NCBI GenBank assembly: GCA_023213315.1
Contig: JAKCPI010000807.1
Span: 1 to 64,000 of the forward strand
Direction: 5' to 3'
DNA length: 64,000 nucleotides
Origin: Euborellia annulipes
Taxonomy: Eukaryota > Arthropoda > Insecta > Dermaptera > Anisolabididae
Below the pieces are notes generated by a model. The model did not search any database. It had not been told where the DNA came from and worked only from the letters and a program-made list of their open reading frames with translations. Positions 34,120-45,991 of this stretch are shown piece after piece (position 1 is the stretch's first letter; every line of letters begins with the position of its first letter). The translations under genes were made by a program, and so were the position numbers.

Positions 34120-34272
34120 TTTTTTTATTTAAGGTCTTTTTCGACTATTTAGATCCCGTTCCTATTTATTTAAATTGATTGGTAGCCAATTCAATTTAAA
34201 TAAATTTTTGTCACATGGGAGGGGGATGCGAATAAATGGTCAGTCTGCTAACCACTACACCAAGGCCCGGAA
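34120..34272 (-). mobile_element. SINE-B copy, head degraded
   Basis: On the minus strand the order is a tRNA-like head with a CTAACCACTACACCAAGGCCC inverse, the TTTAAATTGAATTGG body, a diverged core and a TTAAATAAA tail at 34125. Confidence 0.6.
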
Positions 34273-34373
34273 ACAAACAATCTTAAATAACTGTGAAACA
34301 GTGGATTTCAGATCTCATGTGCATTATATTAGTTTTTAACCTGTAATATAACAATATATGGAGTGTTTCATAG

Positions 34374-35000
34374 AAAAAAATCTGGAGTGGCTGGCGCACA
34401 GCACACAACTTTCGATTGCAGCGGAATCGAGAAAGTTGTGTACTGGAGCTTGTCACACCAGTGTCGACATGTATTTAGTTTCCGACAGTAAAGGGTACAA
34501 TTGAGATTCTAGATGTAAAATTTATAAGTATGGCAAAATATTTATATTTTGTTATAACAATAAAACCATTTCTCCTATCTTTTCTATGAAGTACAAGAGT
34601 AAAAGTGGTCTTCAAAAGATTTCAATCACAAAATGAAAATATACATTTTATTGAAGATCTAAAAAATAATTGATTTTGAATTTAAAAAAAAATCGTTGGA
34701 GCAAATTTAAGAGAAAATCGAAAAAACTGAAAAAAGTGCATCAGTAAAGTACTAAGTACTTTTGTTCAAAAGCTTCGTGTCACGTCTCAGGGGGTTCTAA
34801 CTTAAATATAAAATTCCAACCTCTAGCTCTTTTCGTTCTTGAGATATTTTGTTCACAGACAGACAGAACACACACACACACACACAGACAGACCATATCA
34901 GAAAACCACTGGATTCAGGGGCCTCAAAACGTGTATATCCATCAAAATCTCGACATCAAAGTTTTAAAGCATGAATCCAATACTTTCTCTCTCTCTCTCT

Positions 35001-35032
<32 letters not shown>

Positions 35033-35060
35033 TACATATATACATAGGTAAGAGAAAGTA
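34374..35060 (-). mobile_element. HINE-like element, complete but diverged
   Basis: TACTTTCTCTTACC lies at 35060 on the minus strand. A CA-type microsatellite lies at 34860-34890, and the 5' hairpin loop is expanded by an (AT)n run at 35007-35031. The X-box is destroyed. The terminal hairpin is shortened on one side. Confidence 0.85.
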
Positions 35061-36334
35061 AAAAGTTGATGGTGATTGCGGCAAAACAGAAAGTATTCAA
35101 AAGTTGTTAATAATTTATTGAAAAAAAAAGTATACCCCAGAACATAAATATAACAAAATTTGAAATTTACATCTTAAATCTTCAGCGCTGATCAAGAATT
35201 GCTAAGTCAACTGAAACTTTGACAATTTTTCGACTTGAAGATGGAAGCGATTTGTTGTCGAAACGTCAAAAAATATAAACATTTATTATTTATTGTTGTC
35301 TATCTTGGGTCACTCCTTGGATTTATTTCCATAGCCATTGGTTTCTTTATTTAAATTAATTGGTAATTAAAATAATTAAGTCTATTAATGGTTAGTTTCC
35401 GGATTTTCATGCAGTAGAAAGTGAAGGGATTGAAATTGAACCACACCCTTCTTTTTTTAGAGGGAGGGTGATTTCTTTTGGGTGGTTGTCTTGGCATTGG
35501 GAGATCGCAATCCACCCCGCAATGGCAGCAGCCTCCTCTATTCCAACGGCTTATTCATATGCAAATCAACGCGAGTTTATTAGCTCTAGGAAAATAGAAA
35601 AAGCTCTCTCTTTCTCTGCAAAAAAGGTGCTTTTGGAGGACAACGTCAGACGGTCAAGAGAGGGAAAAAAAGACACGAAAAAAAGAGTTGCGACCCAGCA
35701 TACGAGAGGGAAAGAAGATTTTTCTCGAGGATTTATTGTTTCGGTTATAATTAATTTTAGGGATTTTTTTGTATGTCAGAAGAAAACAAAAAATGATTCA
35801 TTTTGATATAACTAGAATTTTCCATTTAAGAGAAGAAATATTTACTTTTGGGATTATACTTAATTTTTTTTTTACATAAATTGAGAAGAAATTATTCAAA
35901 GATTCATTCATTAATAATGGAATTTTTTATTTTAAATCATGCTATCTAAATCCTTAAAGTGCAGACAAGTTTAAAAATAAAAAAATGAAACTAGGATGTG
36001 AGAAATTGTTTTTTGGAAAAGAGAAGAGAGAAGAGCAAGTGTCAAAAAGAAAAGCAAATTGTCAATTTGAATTCTTCTTTCATACTCCGAATTGAAATAT
36101 TTTTCTTATAATATTTTTTGATTTTATGCTTTGAATGAATTTCATGGTCATTTTTTTTACACTTGGTAACATGAGTTTTGATAACTATAAAAAATTTGAT
36201 TTTAATTAAAGTTTTTTATATCTACATAGCAAACACTCCTAATACCCCGTGACAATAAGCAAGCTGAATTTATCTGAAATCATAATAGGGAAGTGATGCG
36301 GGGTTGGCGGACCTAACTTTCTCCCTCTAACCCT
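35061..36334. other. Complex-sequence island and flanks
   Basis: A hammerhead-like motif (TTGAAGA...GTCGAAACGTC) lies at 35234-35267. 35390-35740 is less AT-biased than its surroundings, holds an octamer ATGCAAAT near 35559, and carries a 112-residue plus-strand frame without similarity or splice support. It may be a conserved non-coding segment. Confidence 0.35.
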
Positions 36335-36812
36335 ATCATTCGTTTTTGCAACAGGAAGAAAATAGGACAGGCTGGCCCGTCGCACGGTCTGACGCCGTTA
36401 TAATAATAATGAATAAATATATTTATTAATCTCTAGTTCCCACTTTTTAGCATTTTTTAAAATACAATTTTTGTACACTTCTCTTCTCTTACAAATACAA
36501 ATAATTATAAATTATATAAATAATTGCAACACTAAAATTAAAAATAAGTCAAGAGACAAAATTTCACTTTAAAAAAAATAAAAACAACAATTAGTTAACA
36601 ATAAAAATAACATAAAAAGCTAAAATAATAGTTACATAGCCTTACTACCCCAACAATCACCACCCCAAAGGAAATGCAATCTTTTGTCCTTTTTTTTTTT
36701 TTTTGTTGAAAAGAGTAAGGAAGAGACAGACATACAAAGAACTGAAGGACTGCCTGTCAGCGCTCGGTCAGCTTGTGGTCGCCATCCACGGAACCACAAG
36801 ACGTGGGCCTCT
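36335..36812 (+). repeat. Repeat family D, split by about 300 bp of AT-rich DNA
   Basis: The left part (to GTCGCACGGTCTGACGCC, about 36405) and right part (from about 36706, ending AGCTTGTGGTCGCCATCCAC) match the 25535 copy. The inserted DNA ends in a T run and may be a retroposed or AT-rich MITE sequence. Confidence 0.65.
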
Positions 36813-37391
36813 GAGCGAACTCGATGAAATATGTTAAAATTTTGAATTTAAGGTCTTACAATTGTTAGTAGTAGTATAGGACTCTGGATCCGCCTTTTTT
36901 AGAAATTTTAACAACTGGTTCCTCTCTAATTGTTTTATGATGAAAATCGGAATTTAAGATTTTAACAGCTCAGCTATCAAAACGTCATTATTATAAAAAT
37001 ATTTTAAAAATCAAATTGCCTATTTAATCAAATAATTTAATTGGTGAAGAACTCTGGCTGTAAGCTTAATGGTGATGGAATCAGAAAAATAAACAAGACA
37101 TGTGCACAAAATTTTCTTTCATTCAAATTTTTGTCCACACGGAGGAAGTTTTTTTTTTATCGAAACAGCGACAACAATCAGTATATGGTCTGCTCAGAAT
37201 AAAACGTTAAGAAAACAAAAACAATTTAAATCAAAATCTTTGTAGTTAGAAAGATGAAATAAAAAATCACTTTCTTAAGGGTAAAACAGAAAATAGAAAC
37301 TCCTTAAATTAATATAGAGCAATTGGATAAAAAAATATTAATAATAATAAATTTCTCTTGATAAAAAATTTTTAAATATTGACAGTCATTC
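36813..37391. other. AT-rich intergenic DNA
   Basis: No gene or named repeat was seen. Confidence 0.45.
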
Positions 37392-37404
37392 AATCTTCCC
37401 ATTG

Positions 37405-37670
37405 GGCCCACGGGGTGTGGTGTAGAGGTTAGCGTGCTAACCTCATATACCAAACGTCGCGGGTTCGAACCCAAGGAACCCTAATAATTTAATTTTTAAA
37501 TCAGATAGCAAACAGCTGAAATAAATAAGCCCAAACCCCTCAATATAATTAATAAATAACAGAGGATATAAATAATGTCTTATATGGGCGGTGGTGGCGA
37601 AGAGAGAGTGAGAATGTGTGTGAGAGTGAGAGTGAAAAAGAAAAAAGGGGGGAAGTTTTTTCTAAAAAAA
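37405..37670 (+). mobile_element. SINE-A copy with perfect 13-bp target duplication
   Basis: AATCTTCCCATTG flanks it at 37392-37404 and 37671-37683. The head has the A-box-like GGTGTAGAGGTTAGCGTG and a perfect B box GGTTCGAACCC (37461-37471). The body, core (diverged, near 37588), GTGAGAGTGAGAG tract and an A-rich 3' end follow. It is the best-defined member of the family. Confidence 0.88.
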
Positions 37671-37683
37671 AATCTTCCCATTG

Positions 37684-38895
37684 TTTGATTTTTTTTTCTT
37701 CATTTGTTTTAAATTTTTTTTGGCATCCCTACGGTATATCGTCACCCAACTTTTTTTTCTCTTGTATATATATTCAACAGAGATAGATAGATCTTTATTC
37801 TCTTCTATACTTTCCAGACACTTTGCTTGTGAATATAAAACATACTTTTTTTTTGTTCTGAGCTGGCTGGCCCTTTGCATTGATAGCCAGGCCAGGACGA
37901 CGAAACTCACCCCGGGACGGCGAAAAGCACTTATCCGGATTGAGTGACAATTTAACGGTCCATAGAGAAAGAGAGATGTCGACTTCTCTTCTTTTTTTTT
38001 TTTTTTTGGTTGAGCTGAGCAAAATGAGGATGAAGATGAAGAAGAGTTGACTCTCCTCTCTGCTTTTGTCCCTAAACTAAAAGCATCACCTTAACTTCCG
38101 ACCTAAGGGAGAACCACAAGGCATATATCTTTTTATATCAAGTGATTTTTTTTTTTGTTGAAAAAAAAAATATACATATTTTCATAAATATATAGAGTGG
38201 CATGAAAGTCACAAGATGAAAAAGCCAGAGAACATATAGTGACATGTATCTCATAAATTTATTTTATCTCGAAAACGGCAAAAAAGCAAAGTTTTTCTAT
38301 TAAGTAAAGGCTGATATAAGTAGTGAAGAGTAAATATTTAAAATTAAAAAATTTTTTTTAATTTTTAAAATTTTTTTTCCACCCCGTAGGTAGCCCCCGA
38401 AACGAGGGATTTTTAAAATTAGATATTTCATTTTCCCCCCAACACAAAAAAGGGGGTGGGGGGGGGCCCCCCCCCCCCCCGCCCCCCGTTGGTTCTCCCT
38501 TGGGTTCTCATAAGCCCCTGGCGTGTGCTGGGCGTTTTGGGGGGGGGCACTTAGGGCCAAACGGTGGGCCCGTGGGTTGACCCCCGGCGGCACACCCTTA
38601 TATCTTTTTTCGGTTATATTAAGTAATATCTAATTGTATAAATATTTAAAGGTGAAACAGAAAATAAAGTGATAGGGCAGCAATCAACAGGCTCTAATTA
38701 AATAAAAAGTGAATCAATGAAGTCAGTCGCTGTTTGTCTATAGACAGGAGAAGGAGCAGGTGCAGCCAAAAATAAAAGCCTCCGATTTAATATAATTCAA
38801 CGAGACGTTTCGGGTGAATTTTATTCAGCCCTTAAAAATTCAAAAGTCCCGGAGTTGGTCAATAGGGCACAAGGACGTTGCTCAGGGGGGTAATC
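37684..38895. other. Mixed intergenic DNA with a suspect GC-homopolymer segment
   Basis: 37850-38020 is GC-richer, with overlapping frames on both strands and a possible minus-strand donor (GGG|GTGAGT at about 37910), but no complete exon. 38375-38600 is dominated by G and C runs and may be poorly assembled. A hammerhead-like motif lies on the minus strand at about 38804-38828. Confidence 0.3.
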
Positions 38896-38975
38896 TGGTG
38901 TGACTGGTCGCACAGCACACAATTTTTCCTTAATTTCGGCAATTTAAACTCGCATTTTGTACTTGTTTGCCAGAA
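38896..38975 (-). mobile_element. HINE-like 3' hairpin fragment
   Basis: Only the terminal hairpin region (CTGGTGTGACTGGTCGCACAG and a diverged opposite arm) remains. Confidence 0.6.
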
Positions 38976-39396
38976 TATAAATACAAATCAAATTTGTAAG
39001 TATTAATATTTAAAATTTTACATTTAAAATAAATTTTTTTGCGAAAAAAAGTTTTTTTTTAATCTCGGGGAGAGGGGGGGGGGGGGGTAAATACCCTTTT
39101 ACATGATACATAAATTTACATGTATCATACATATTTCCTAGCAAGTTGGGCCATCGTACTGAAAATGATCTAACAGCTATAAAATTTCAGGAATTTGAAT
39201 AATAACTAGATTTATATAAAAATTATCAAGACTGATTTTTCGAACGTTGCTAACAAGATAATTTCCAATCATTCAAAAATTTACTTTACATTTGTAAAAA
39301 ATATTTTGTTTTTATTTTCAAAATATTAATTCTCATACAATCAGAAGAAAAAAAAATCAGTAAAAAAAGAAATATACGATAATAAAAAAAATCAGT
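38976..39396. other. AT-rich DNA downstream of the second tRNA-His array
   Basis: No gene. A G run lies near 39076-39087. Confidence 0.45.
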
Positions 39397-39468
39397 TGCC
39401 GTGACCAGGATTCGAACCTGGGTTATTGCGGCCACAACGCAATGTACTAACCACTATACGATCACGGC
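39397..39468 (-). tRNA. tRNA-His: tRNA-His (GTG), second array copy 4
   Basis: Canonical cloverleaf. It is the most 3' copy of the array, with its terminator T run just below 39397. The trailing word differs slightly (TCAGT instead of TCAGA). Confidence 0.95.
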
Positions 39469-39545
39469 TCTCTAGATCATTAATTATTCTTTAATCTTAT
39501 ATTTCAAAGAATAATTAGAGATTAAAAAAAAATAAAAAAATCAGA

Positions 39546-39617
39546 TGCCGTGACCAGGATTCGAACCTGGGTTATTGCGGCCACAACGCAATGTACTAAC
39601 CACTATACGATCACGGC
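39546..39617 (-). tRNA. tRNA-His: tRNA-His (GTG), second array copy 3
   Basis: Canonical sequence with all stems paired. Confidence 0.95.
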
Positions 39618-39696
39618 TCTCTAGATCATTAATTATTCTTTAATCTTATATTTCAAAGAATAATTAGAGATTAAAATAAAAAATAAAAAAATCAGA

Positions 39697-39768
39697 TGCC
39701 GTGACCAGGATTCGAACCTGGGTTATTGCGGCCACAACGCAATGTACTAGCCACTATACGATCACGGC
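39697..39768 (-). tRNA. tRNA-His: tRNA-His (GTG), second array copy 2, D-loop variant
   Basis: A single T-to-C change just after the conserved GG of the D loop (GTGGCTAG instead of GTGGTTAG) lies next to the A box. The change is probably harmless. Confidence 0.93.
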
Positions 39769-39848
39769 TCTCTAGATCATTAATTATTCTTTAATCTTAT
39801 ATTTCAAAGAATAATTAGAGATTAAAATTAAAAATAAAAAAAATCAGA

Positions 39849-39920
39849 TGCCGTGACCAGGATTCGAACCTGGGTTATTGCGGCCACAACGCAATGTACT
39901 AACCACTATACGATCACGGC
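39849..39920 (-). tRNA. tRNA-His: tRNA-His (GTG), second array copy 1 (5' edge)
   Basis: Canonical. Its upstream 45 bp (39921-39965, minus strand) read GAGTCTGCTCCAGAGCC... and closely match the flank of the 45779 gene. It is probably the founder copy of this array. Confidence 0.96.
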
Positions 39921-40344
39921 TACACTCTGACTTAGTTTGAAAGTGAATGGCTCTGGAGCAGACTCTGAGAGATCAAATAAAAAGGATCTCTATAGAAGTA
40001 CCTTGATAGAAGTATGTTCGATATTTAAATTGAGGACACAAACAGTCTGTTCTTTCTTGAATTTTATTAATATTATTTTGCATTGAATATATATGTTGAG
40101 TATTTAATAGAATTATACTATCTTATTGTATGTTGGATCGTTGTTAGGTTTCGATCAATAGCCAAAAATAATTTTATTTCAATAAAATACATGTATAAGA
40201 ATGAGATGGAAGGGAAATAAAAAGTGTAAGGGCGAAGAATAGGAGAAGAATAAGAACGATGGTATTAAAGAGAAATTGAAACTGTTTTAAATAAAGCAAA
40301 TAGGGCATCGTCAACTTTCAATTCTCAAATTTCTCAGTTTTTGG
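39921..40344. other. Upstream flank of the tRNA array and AT-rich DNA
   Basis: 39921-39965 holds the shared tRNA-His 5' flank; nothing else is recognisable. Confidence 0.5.
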
Positions 40345-40352
40345 GAAAGAAT

Positions 40353-40664
40353 CAGGGGGAGTATATAAAGAGGGGCCGAGGGTGCCTGAACCCCCCCCCC
40401 CCCCGAAATTTTTCAATGAAACTCGTATATAAAAAACAAGTCAAATGATTTTCATCAACAGAGAAAAATGGATTATTTTGAATTATGGGTAGGAAAATTT
40501 ACTAAACAAAAAAAAAAAAGTTAAAACGGGAAAATTTGTCTTTGAGAGAGTAGGGACCTCTCGAGGCTCAGGATATCCGGTTTTTGTATGGGGGAGAGGG
40601 ATAGTTAAAAAAGAGTCGGTCCCCCCCCCAACACCGGAGGGGAAAAAATGTATATATGCCCCTG
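40353..40664. mobile_element. hAT-like MITE
   Basis: The ends are CAGGGGGAGTATATA and inverse of CAGGGGCATATATA. The 8-bp flanks GAAAGAAT (40345-40352) and GTAAGAAT (40665-40672) differ at one position. The 312-bp interior has C and G runs and no frame. Confidence 0.78.
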
Positions 40665-40672
40665 GTAAGAAT

Positions 40673-42024
40673 TACTGTATAGTCATAATAGCCTTCTAAA
40701 TGCTACGTAAATAAACACTGAAAAGTAAGCAGTCTGAGAATTTTTTTTTTCTATATTTTCGAAGTTAATCAGCGAAATCCACTAAAATCCAGATTCTAGA
40801 AAAAAAAATCAAAGTCAAAGAATTTTACAAATTAATATACATTGTCAAACTACTGTGTTCGAAAAGGATGTCAACGTAATATAAATAAAAAAAATTTTCA
40901 AAGTTTGTGAAGAGATGTCTTGTAATTATACCCTAGCCAATCACCTAAGTCAAAAAAAGGCTTCCCACCTGATGCTTTACCCGGCTTTGCTGCCCTCTTT
41001 GACAGAGGACTCCTTTGCAAGAGTAACTTGAGGAAATTAAAGCATCTCGTATATAACAAAAATATCAAATCAGGTCAAATTTTTATTTGTCGAGAAAGAG
41101 AGATAGAGAGAGGAAGTAAAAGAGCGTTTGGTATTCATATCTCTAAAAAGATGTTTCGATTTATTTATAACAAAATGAGATAGAAAAAAAAACTCGAAAG
41201 AATTTTTAATAATAAGATGTAGCTATATATATCATAAAGAGGATGAAAATTTTTTACTCCCTTTTAGGTTGGATAATCTTTTGAAAAGAAAAAAAATACG
41301 TATAAAAAACATAAAATCTTGTTATTAAGTTTTTAAATCCAAGCACAAAAAAATAAATAAAGTAATGAAAAATATATTATTATGTAAATATTATGATAAT
41401 AATTTCCCTCCGGTAAAAAAAAAAAAAATACTTATAATTAAGTGCGAGTTAAAGATGGTTTTGTTGCATTCAAGCGGCGGAGGGTGGGGGTGGAGGTTAA
41501 TCTTATACTAGATATTTGGATTCTTATTTTAACCTTTATTGGCAAGGATACTTTATAATATTTCACTTTCAAAGGACAGAATTGTTAATCTATAATTTTT
41601 TTTTTTTTTTTTGACTGAGAAAAAAAAACTATTGCATCCTAAAAAAAAAAATCCTGGAAGTATTCTTTGTATTTTTATTCAATATTTTTTTTATTAATTA
41701 ATATAAATATGATTTTGTTTGTTTAGTCTTAAGCAAAATTATTAATTTTGATTACTAAATCAAATAAACACCATTGACTAATTCATATCATTATCACTAT
41801 ATGAAATTCTAAATCAAATCATGTGACAATTTTATTTATTTAAATTATTTTCATATAATTAAAATTTTATATTACGTAGATAATCCAATTAAATTGATTT
41901 TAAGTTTAAAATAACATCATTTGAACCAATAAATATATTGTATAAATAATTTTCAATGTAAAATATTAATACTACGATTTTTCACGGATTTTTTAAATAT
42001 AAAAAAAAGGAATTTGGCACATAA
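40673..42024. other. AT-rich intergenic DNA
   Basis: No gene. A small GC-richer patch at 40950-41030 and a G-rich patch at 41473-41495 have no recognisable signals. Confidence 0.4.
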
Positions 42025-42032
42025 ATGACACC

Positions 42033-42474
42033 CAGGGCCGAAGACAGAGGAGGGGGACCCCCAATCACCGAGCCTCTGGACCATTGAATTTCAACGACAA
42101 ATTGCTAATAAAAAAATAAAAAAAAAGAAATGAAAATTTTCTTCTGACGGGGCCAGGGTACTTAGGTTCTAAAATGATAAAAAAAATTTTTCTATATCCA
42201 AGAGGAGTGGTTGAGGCCCCAGGGCTCAATTTGTGTGTTCATCGCATAAATAATAACAATAAGATATATTTATTTCAAAAAAATATATATTTTATATATA
42301 AATAGTTGAATAGGTTAATTATCACTTTGGCTTTTTAGGTTATGGAAGGCTCAAGGCGAGCTTAAGATCTAAGAACTCCCTTTTTAAAGCTTTTGGGATT
42401 TCTTTCATTTACCCCTTTCAGCAAAAGGCTATTGGGTAAAAATGTTCAAAACTTTCAACTTTTTTTCGGCCCTG
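42033..42474. mobile_element. Probable hAT-like element
   Basis: CAGGGCCGAAGAC and the inverse of CAGGGCCGAAAAAAAG form the ends. The adjacent octamers ATGACACC and ACAACACT agree at only five positions, so the copy is old or the pairing is wrong. Non-coding. Confidence 0.5.
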
Positions 42475-42965
42475 ACAACACTTCACATCCCGCTATCAAA
42501 AGATTTTTGGACATTCTCTATATGAGTTATATAAATCATTTTGCTTCTATTTAACAAATGATTAATATTAATAATAAGAGACCATTAAACATATAATTTG
42601 ATATTTAATTATTGTTTATTGATAGCATAATATATTATATTCATGTATAATAAGTAATTATGTCAAGTTTGAATTGATATTATATTACAATATATTGAAT
42701 GTAATAAAGCTATCTAATATACATATATTTATTTATTTTCATTTATGATTCAAATTATTATTCGAAATTATTAAAGTGGAAATTAAAAGGGGCAGAATAT
42801 ATGAGTTGTTTTGCCAAAAATTAAAAATTATATTCCTGAATGTGATTTAAATATGAACAAAGAAAGTCAGAAATATCCTAAATCGTTTTTTTTTTTTTTT
42901 TTTTATTTAAGGACTTTTGGCAATTCATTTGACTCAACCGTTGAGATTGCCAATTAGAGACATTA

Positions 42966-43165
42966 TTGGCATTAATCGTGGTTTATTTTATTTAGTAATT
43001 AATAATAAAAGTTAACTGGTAAGATTATTCGTTTGTTGTCGTTATTAAGTGATTTATTCCCCCTTTTGTTATCTGAGGAAGGCAGCGGAAACGTTGTAAT
43101 TTTTCTAGTTAGTTTGTATTAATTAATAAATTACCAACTAAAATAAACCACAATTAATATCAAAA
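42966..43165. mobile_element. Foldback element with hammerhead-like motif
   Basis: Arms ATTAATCGTGGTTTATTTTA and their near inverse (43130-43160) enclose CTGAGGAAGGCAGCGGAAACGTT at 43073-43095. Confidence 0.6.
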
Positions 43166-43837
43166 ATGCATTTTATTACAATTGTGATATCATTTAATTG
43201 TCAATTAGATTATCTTCCTGTAAATAAATAGAAACACCTTTTTTGAGTCACCCTATACGTAATACAAATAAAATAAATTCGCACTTCTCATTTTATTTGT
43301 TGAGGTTTTGAAATATTCCGTTACGTTATCTAGAAAGAGAAAGGATTCAAAAAGTTTTCCAACTATTTTAGATTAAACTATTTCTATCATTCTTCAGATT
43401 TTAAATGTCCAAAGTTTGTTTTTCAACTGATATGAGACTAGAAGAGTTTAAAATTAGGAAGGAATTTTTATTTAAAAAAAAAAAAAATATTTAAAATACA
43501 GTATAAAAGGAATAAAAAGCCATGTGTTGACAGGTTCTGCTAGCAAACTCTGATAAATTAAATTATTTTCAATTAATAATAATTGTTCTAAAAAAAATTT
43601 TTATTTCAAAAGGAAAAAAAAAATGGTCACAATCTCGAATCAAATAACGTTCACTCTTTATAACTTTCGTACTGGGAGTTTTAAATCAACAGGAATATTG
43701 CACACAAGAAACGCGACGAAGCGTTAACCTTGTTTTCTTTCTTTTTTTTTTTTTAATGTTAAAACAAATAAAATATCTCATAAATGTTTTTGTTTGTTTA
43801 AATGAATTCCACTTCTAGAAAAGCTTAAAATTATTTT
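43166..43837. other. AT-rich intergenic DNA
   Basis: No gene or repeat of the families described here. Confidence 0.45.
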
Positions 43838-45513
43838 TACTTTCTCTTACCTCTATATATGTTAATATATAGAGAGAGAAAGTATTGGATTCATGTCAAA
43901 AATTCGATGTCGAGATTTTTGATGGATATGCACGTTTTGAAGTCTTCGGAATCCAAAAAAGTGATTTTCGCAACATGGTCTGTCTGGGTGTCTGTGTCAG
44001 TGGCGTAACCAGGGGGGCGAGGGGGGCTCGAGCCCCCCGCCCCAGGCGCATCGAGACCTTGGCGCCCCCGGAACCGGCATGGGCGCCCTACGGCCTCTAA
44101 AATATAGCCCAGCGTATGTGATTTTATCATATTCTTTTCATCGATTGTCTTAAAAAATTGATTGTTTTCTTTTAAAATTATATTACAACTTGAATTCTAC
44201 TATTTTAAATGAATTTAATTCCAAAAATAATAAACAACGTACATGTATATAGAGGCTTTATAATTAAAATTTTTTTTATTTTGCAATATATAAGCCTTAA
44301 TTTGATGTTTTATGGCTGTGGAGATTTACTCAGGATTCGTATAAGCCTTAATATTTAATTTTTTGAAATTCAAAACTTTTTTAAGCATGAAGGAATTGAG
44401 CTATGAGACTGAAATGTTATATTTAATTTAAACACCCCCCGGGACCGTGTGAAAATAAGCTTTTAATCAAAATCGGCCAAATAGTACTAGTATTTTACTG
44501 ATGTAGTTTTTCAGTTTTTTTCGATTTTCTCAAAAATGAAAGGGCTTTTACCATTCTTCAGGCCTGCCTGAGCCTGCCCGGAATTTTTTCAAATCCGCCC
44601 ATTCCTGCCCGAGATTTAGTGAATGAATGAACGAATGCCTAGCAATTTTTAAATAAAATTTCATTTGCATGCCCGTCGAAATAAAATACTCTATTTTAAA
44701 AGTTTTTATTCTTTGATATTTTCCGAAAACTGAATAGTTTTTGAAATAATCACAGAAGAAAACGACATTTTTCGTAAAGCAAAAGAAAAATCAAAACAAA
44801 ATCATACAGGGGTCATTAAAAAACATGTAAATATAAACAAATTCGCTGAGAAAATTACTGGATGTAAAGAAATTTGCCCGCCGAAGCTGCGGGCAATTCT
44901 CTCGCCGAAGGCGAGCAAGGGGTCCAGGGGGCGGAGCCCCTGGAAAATCGGCGCCCTAGTTGAGCTGCCCCCCCCGCCCTCAAAGGCTGGTTACGCCGCT
45001 GGTCTGTGTGTATGTCTGTCTGTGTTGAATTTTAAGCATGAACTACTATGAGGCTTAAATTTTATATTTAAGTTATACAAACCTAAGAGCGTGAAAATAA
45101 GTTTAAAAAAAAAATCGGTCAGTAAAGTACTAGTGCTTTACTGATGTACTTTTTCAGTTTTTTCGATTTCCTCAAGAAATTCGCTCTAACGATTTTGATT
45201 AAGATTCAAAAATCAATTATTTTTTAGATGCTCTTTCAAATGTATATTCTCATTTTGCCTTTGAAATTTTCTGAAGACCACTTTATTCTTGCACTTCATT
45301 GGAAATATAGGAGAAATAGTTGCCATGGTAACAAAATATAAATATTTTCCCATGCTTATAAATTTTAAATTTTACATCTTGAATTCTAATATATCGGCGG
45401 AAATTAAATATATGTCGACACGAAAAAAACTGGTATGACAAGCACAGAAAACTTTTGATTACCGTAGGTAAGGGAAAGTTGTGTGCTGTGCGAACAGTCA
45501 TTCCAGATTTTTT
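43838..45513 (+). mobile_element. HINE-like element split by a 1-kb hAT-like element
   Basis: TACTTTCTCTTACC lies at 43838, and the 5' block runs to 43997. The interrupted GTCTGT tract resumes at 45002, the body holds a perfect X-box at 45319-45332, and the hairpin ends near 45513. The hAT-like insertion hit the microsatellite slot. Confidence 0.88.
43998..45001. mobile_element. hAT-like non-autonomous element, 1004 bp
   Basis: CAGTGGCGTAACCAGG and the inverse of CAGCGGCGTAACCAG mark the ends. GTCTGTGT is duplicated at 43990-43997 and 45002-45009. The interior contains a fragment of the HINE body (about 44378-44540) and a GC-rich CGCCGAAGGCGAGCAAGG motif (44890-44945). No transposase frame remains. 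Confidence 0.88.
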
Positions 45514-45778
45514 GATAATAAAGTTAAGTGTTATTAAATTAAATTAAAAATTAAATTAGATAAACTTGGAAAATTCTTAAACTCTTCTTAACAAATTTAA
45601 TTTTACTTTCTCTTAACCTATTTCGATATATTTTTAAGAGAAATGATATTTTTTTAATGTAAAATTTTAAAGAATTCGCCACTAATAGCCAATGAGAATT
45701 CATTGCTCCGTTTTTATTGATCTCTTACTGGTAGAGTCTGCTCCAGATCCATTCACTTTAAACCTAAGTCGGAATTTG

Positions 45779-45850
45779 GCCGTGATCGTATAGTGGTTAG
45801 TACATTGCGTTGTGGCCGCAATAACCCAGGTTCGAATCCTGGTCACGGCA
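45779..45850 (+). tRNA. tRNA-His: tRNA-His (GTG), single copy
   Basis: Canonical gene with T7 terminator at about 45857. The 45-bp upstream flank (45734-45778) is nearly the same as that of the array founder at 39849. It is transcribed away from that array (divergent) and has no tandem neighbours. Confidence 0.97.
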
Positions 45851-45991
45851 TCCGAATTTTTTTACACATCTTCAAAAATTCTTTTATATATTCGATATAA
45901 AAAATTAGATTTCAAAAGAATAAATAAAATAAAATTAATAAATTAATTAAATAAAATAAATAAATAATTTTTAACAAAAAAATAAGATGCC

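Larger units (their letters stand above)
39397..39920 (-). repeat. Tandem array of four tRNA-His units, about 150 bp period
   Basis: Starts on the plus strand are 39397, 39546, 39697 and 39849 (steps 149, 151, 152). The spacer dyad ATTAATTATTCTTT...AAAGAATAATTA is homologous to the spacer of the 6844-8181 array but has its own loop and flank sequence. The two arrays share ancestry and have since been homogenised separately. Confidence 0.95.

Noticed and set aside
35468..35806. 112-residue plus-strand frame
   Set aside because: No recognised domain, no splice or polyA context. Kept only as a note on an unusual island.
37795..38022. Minus-strand first exon ending at a GTGAGT donor near 37910
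   Set aside because: The donor is good and GC content is higher, but no acceptor or start in phase could be fixed, and poly-A runs interrupt the frame.
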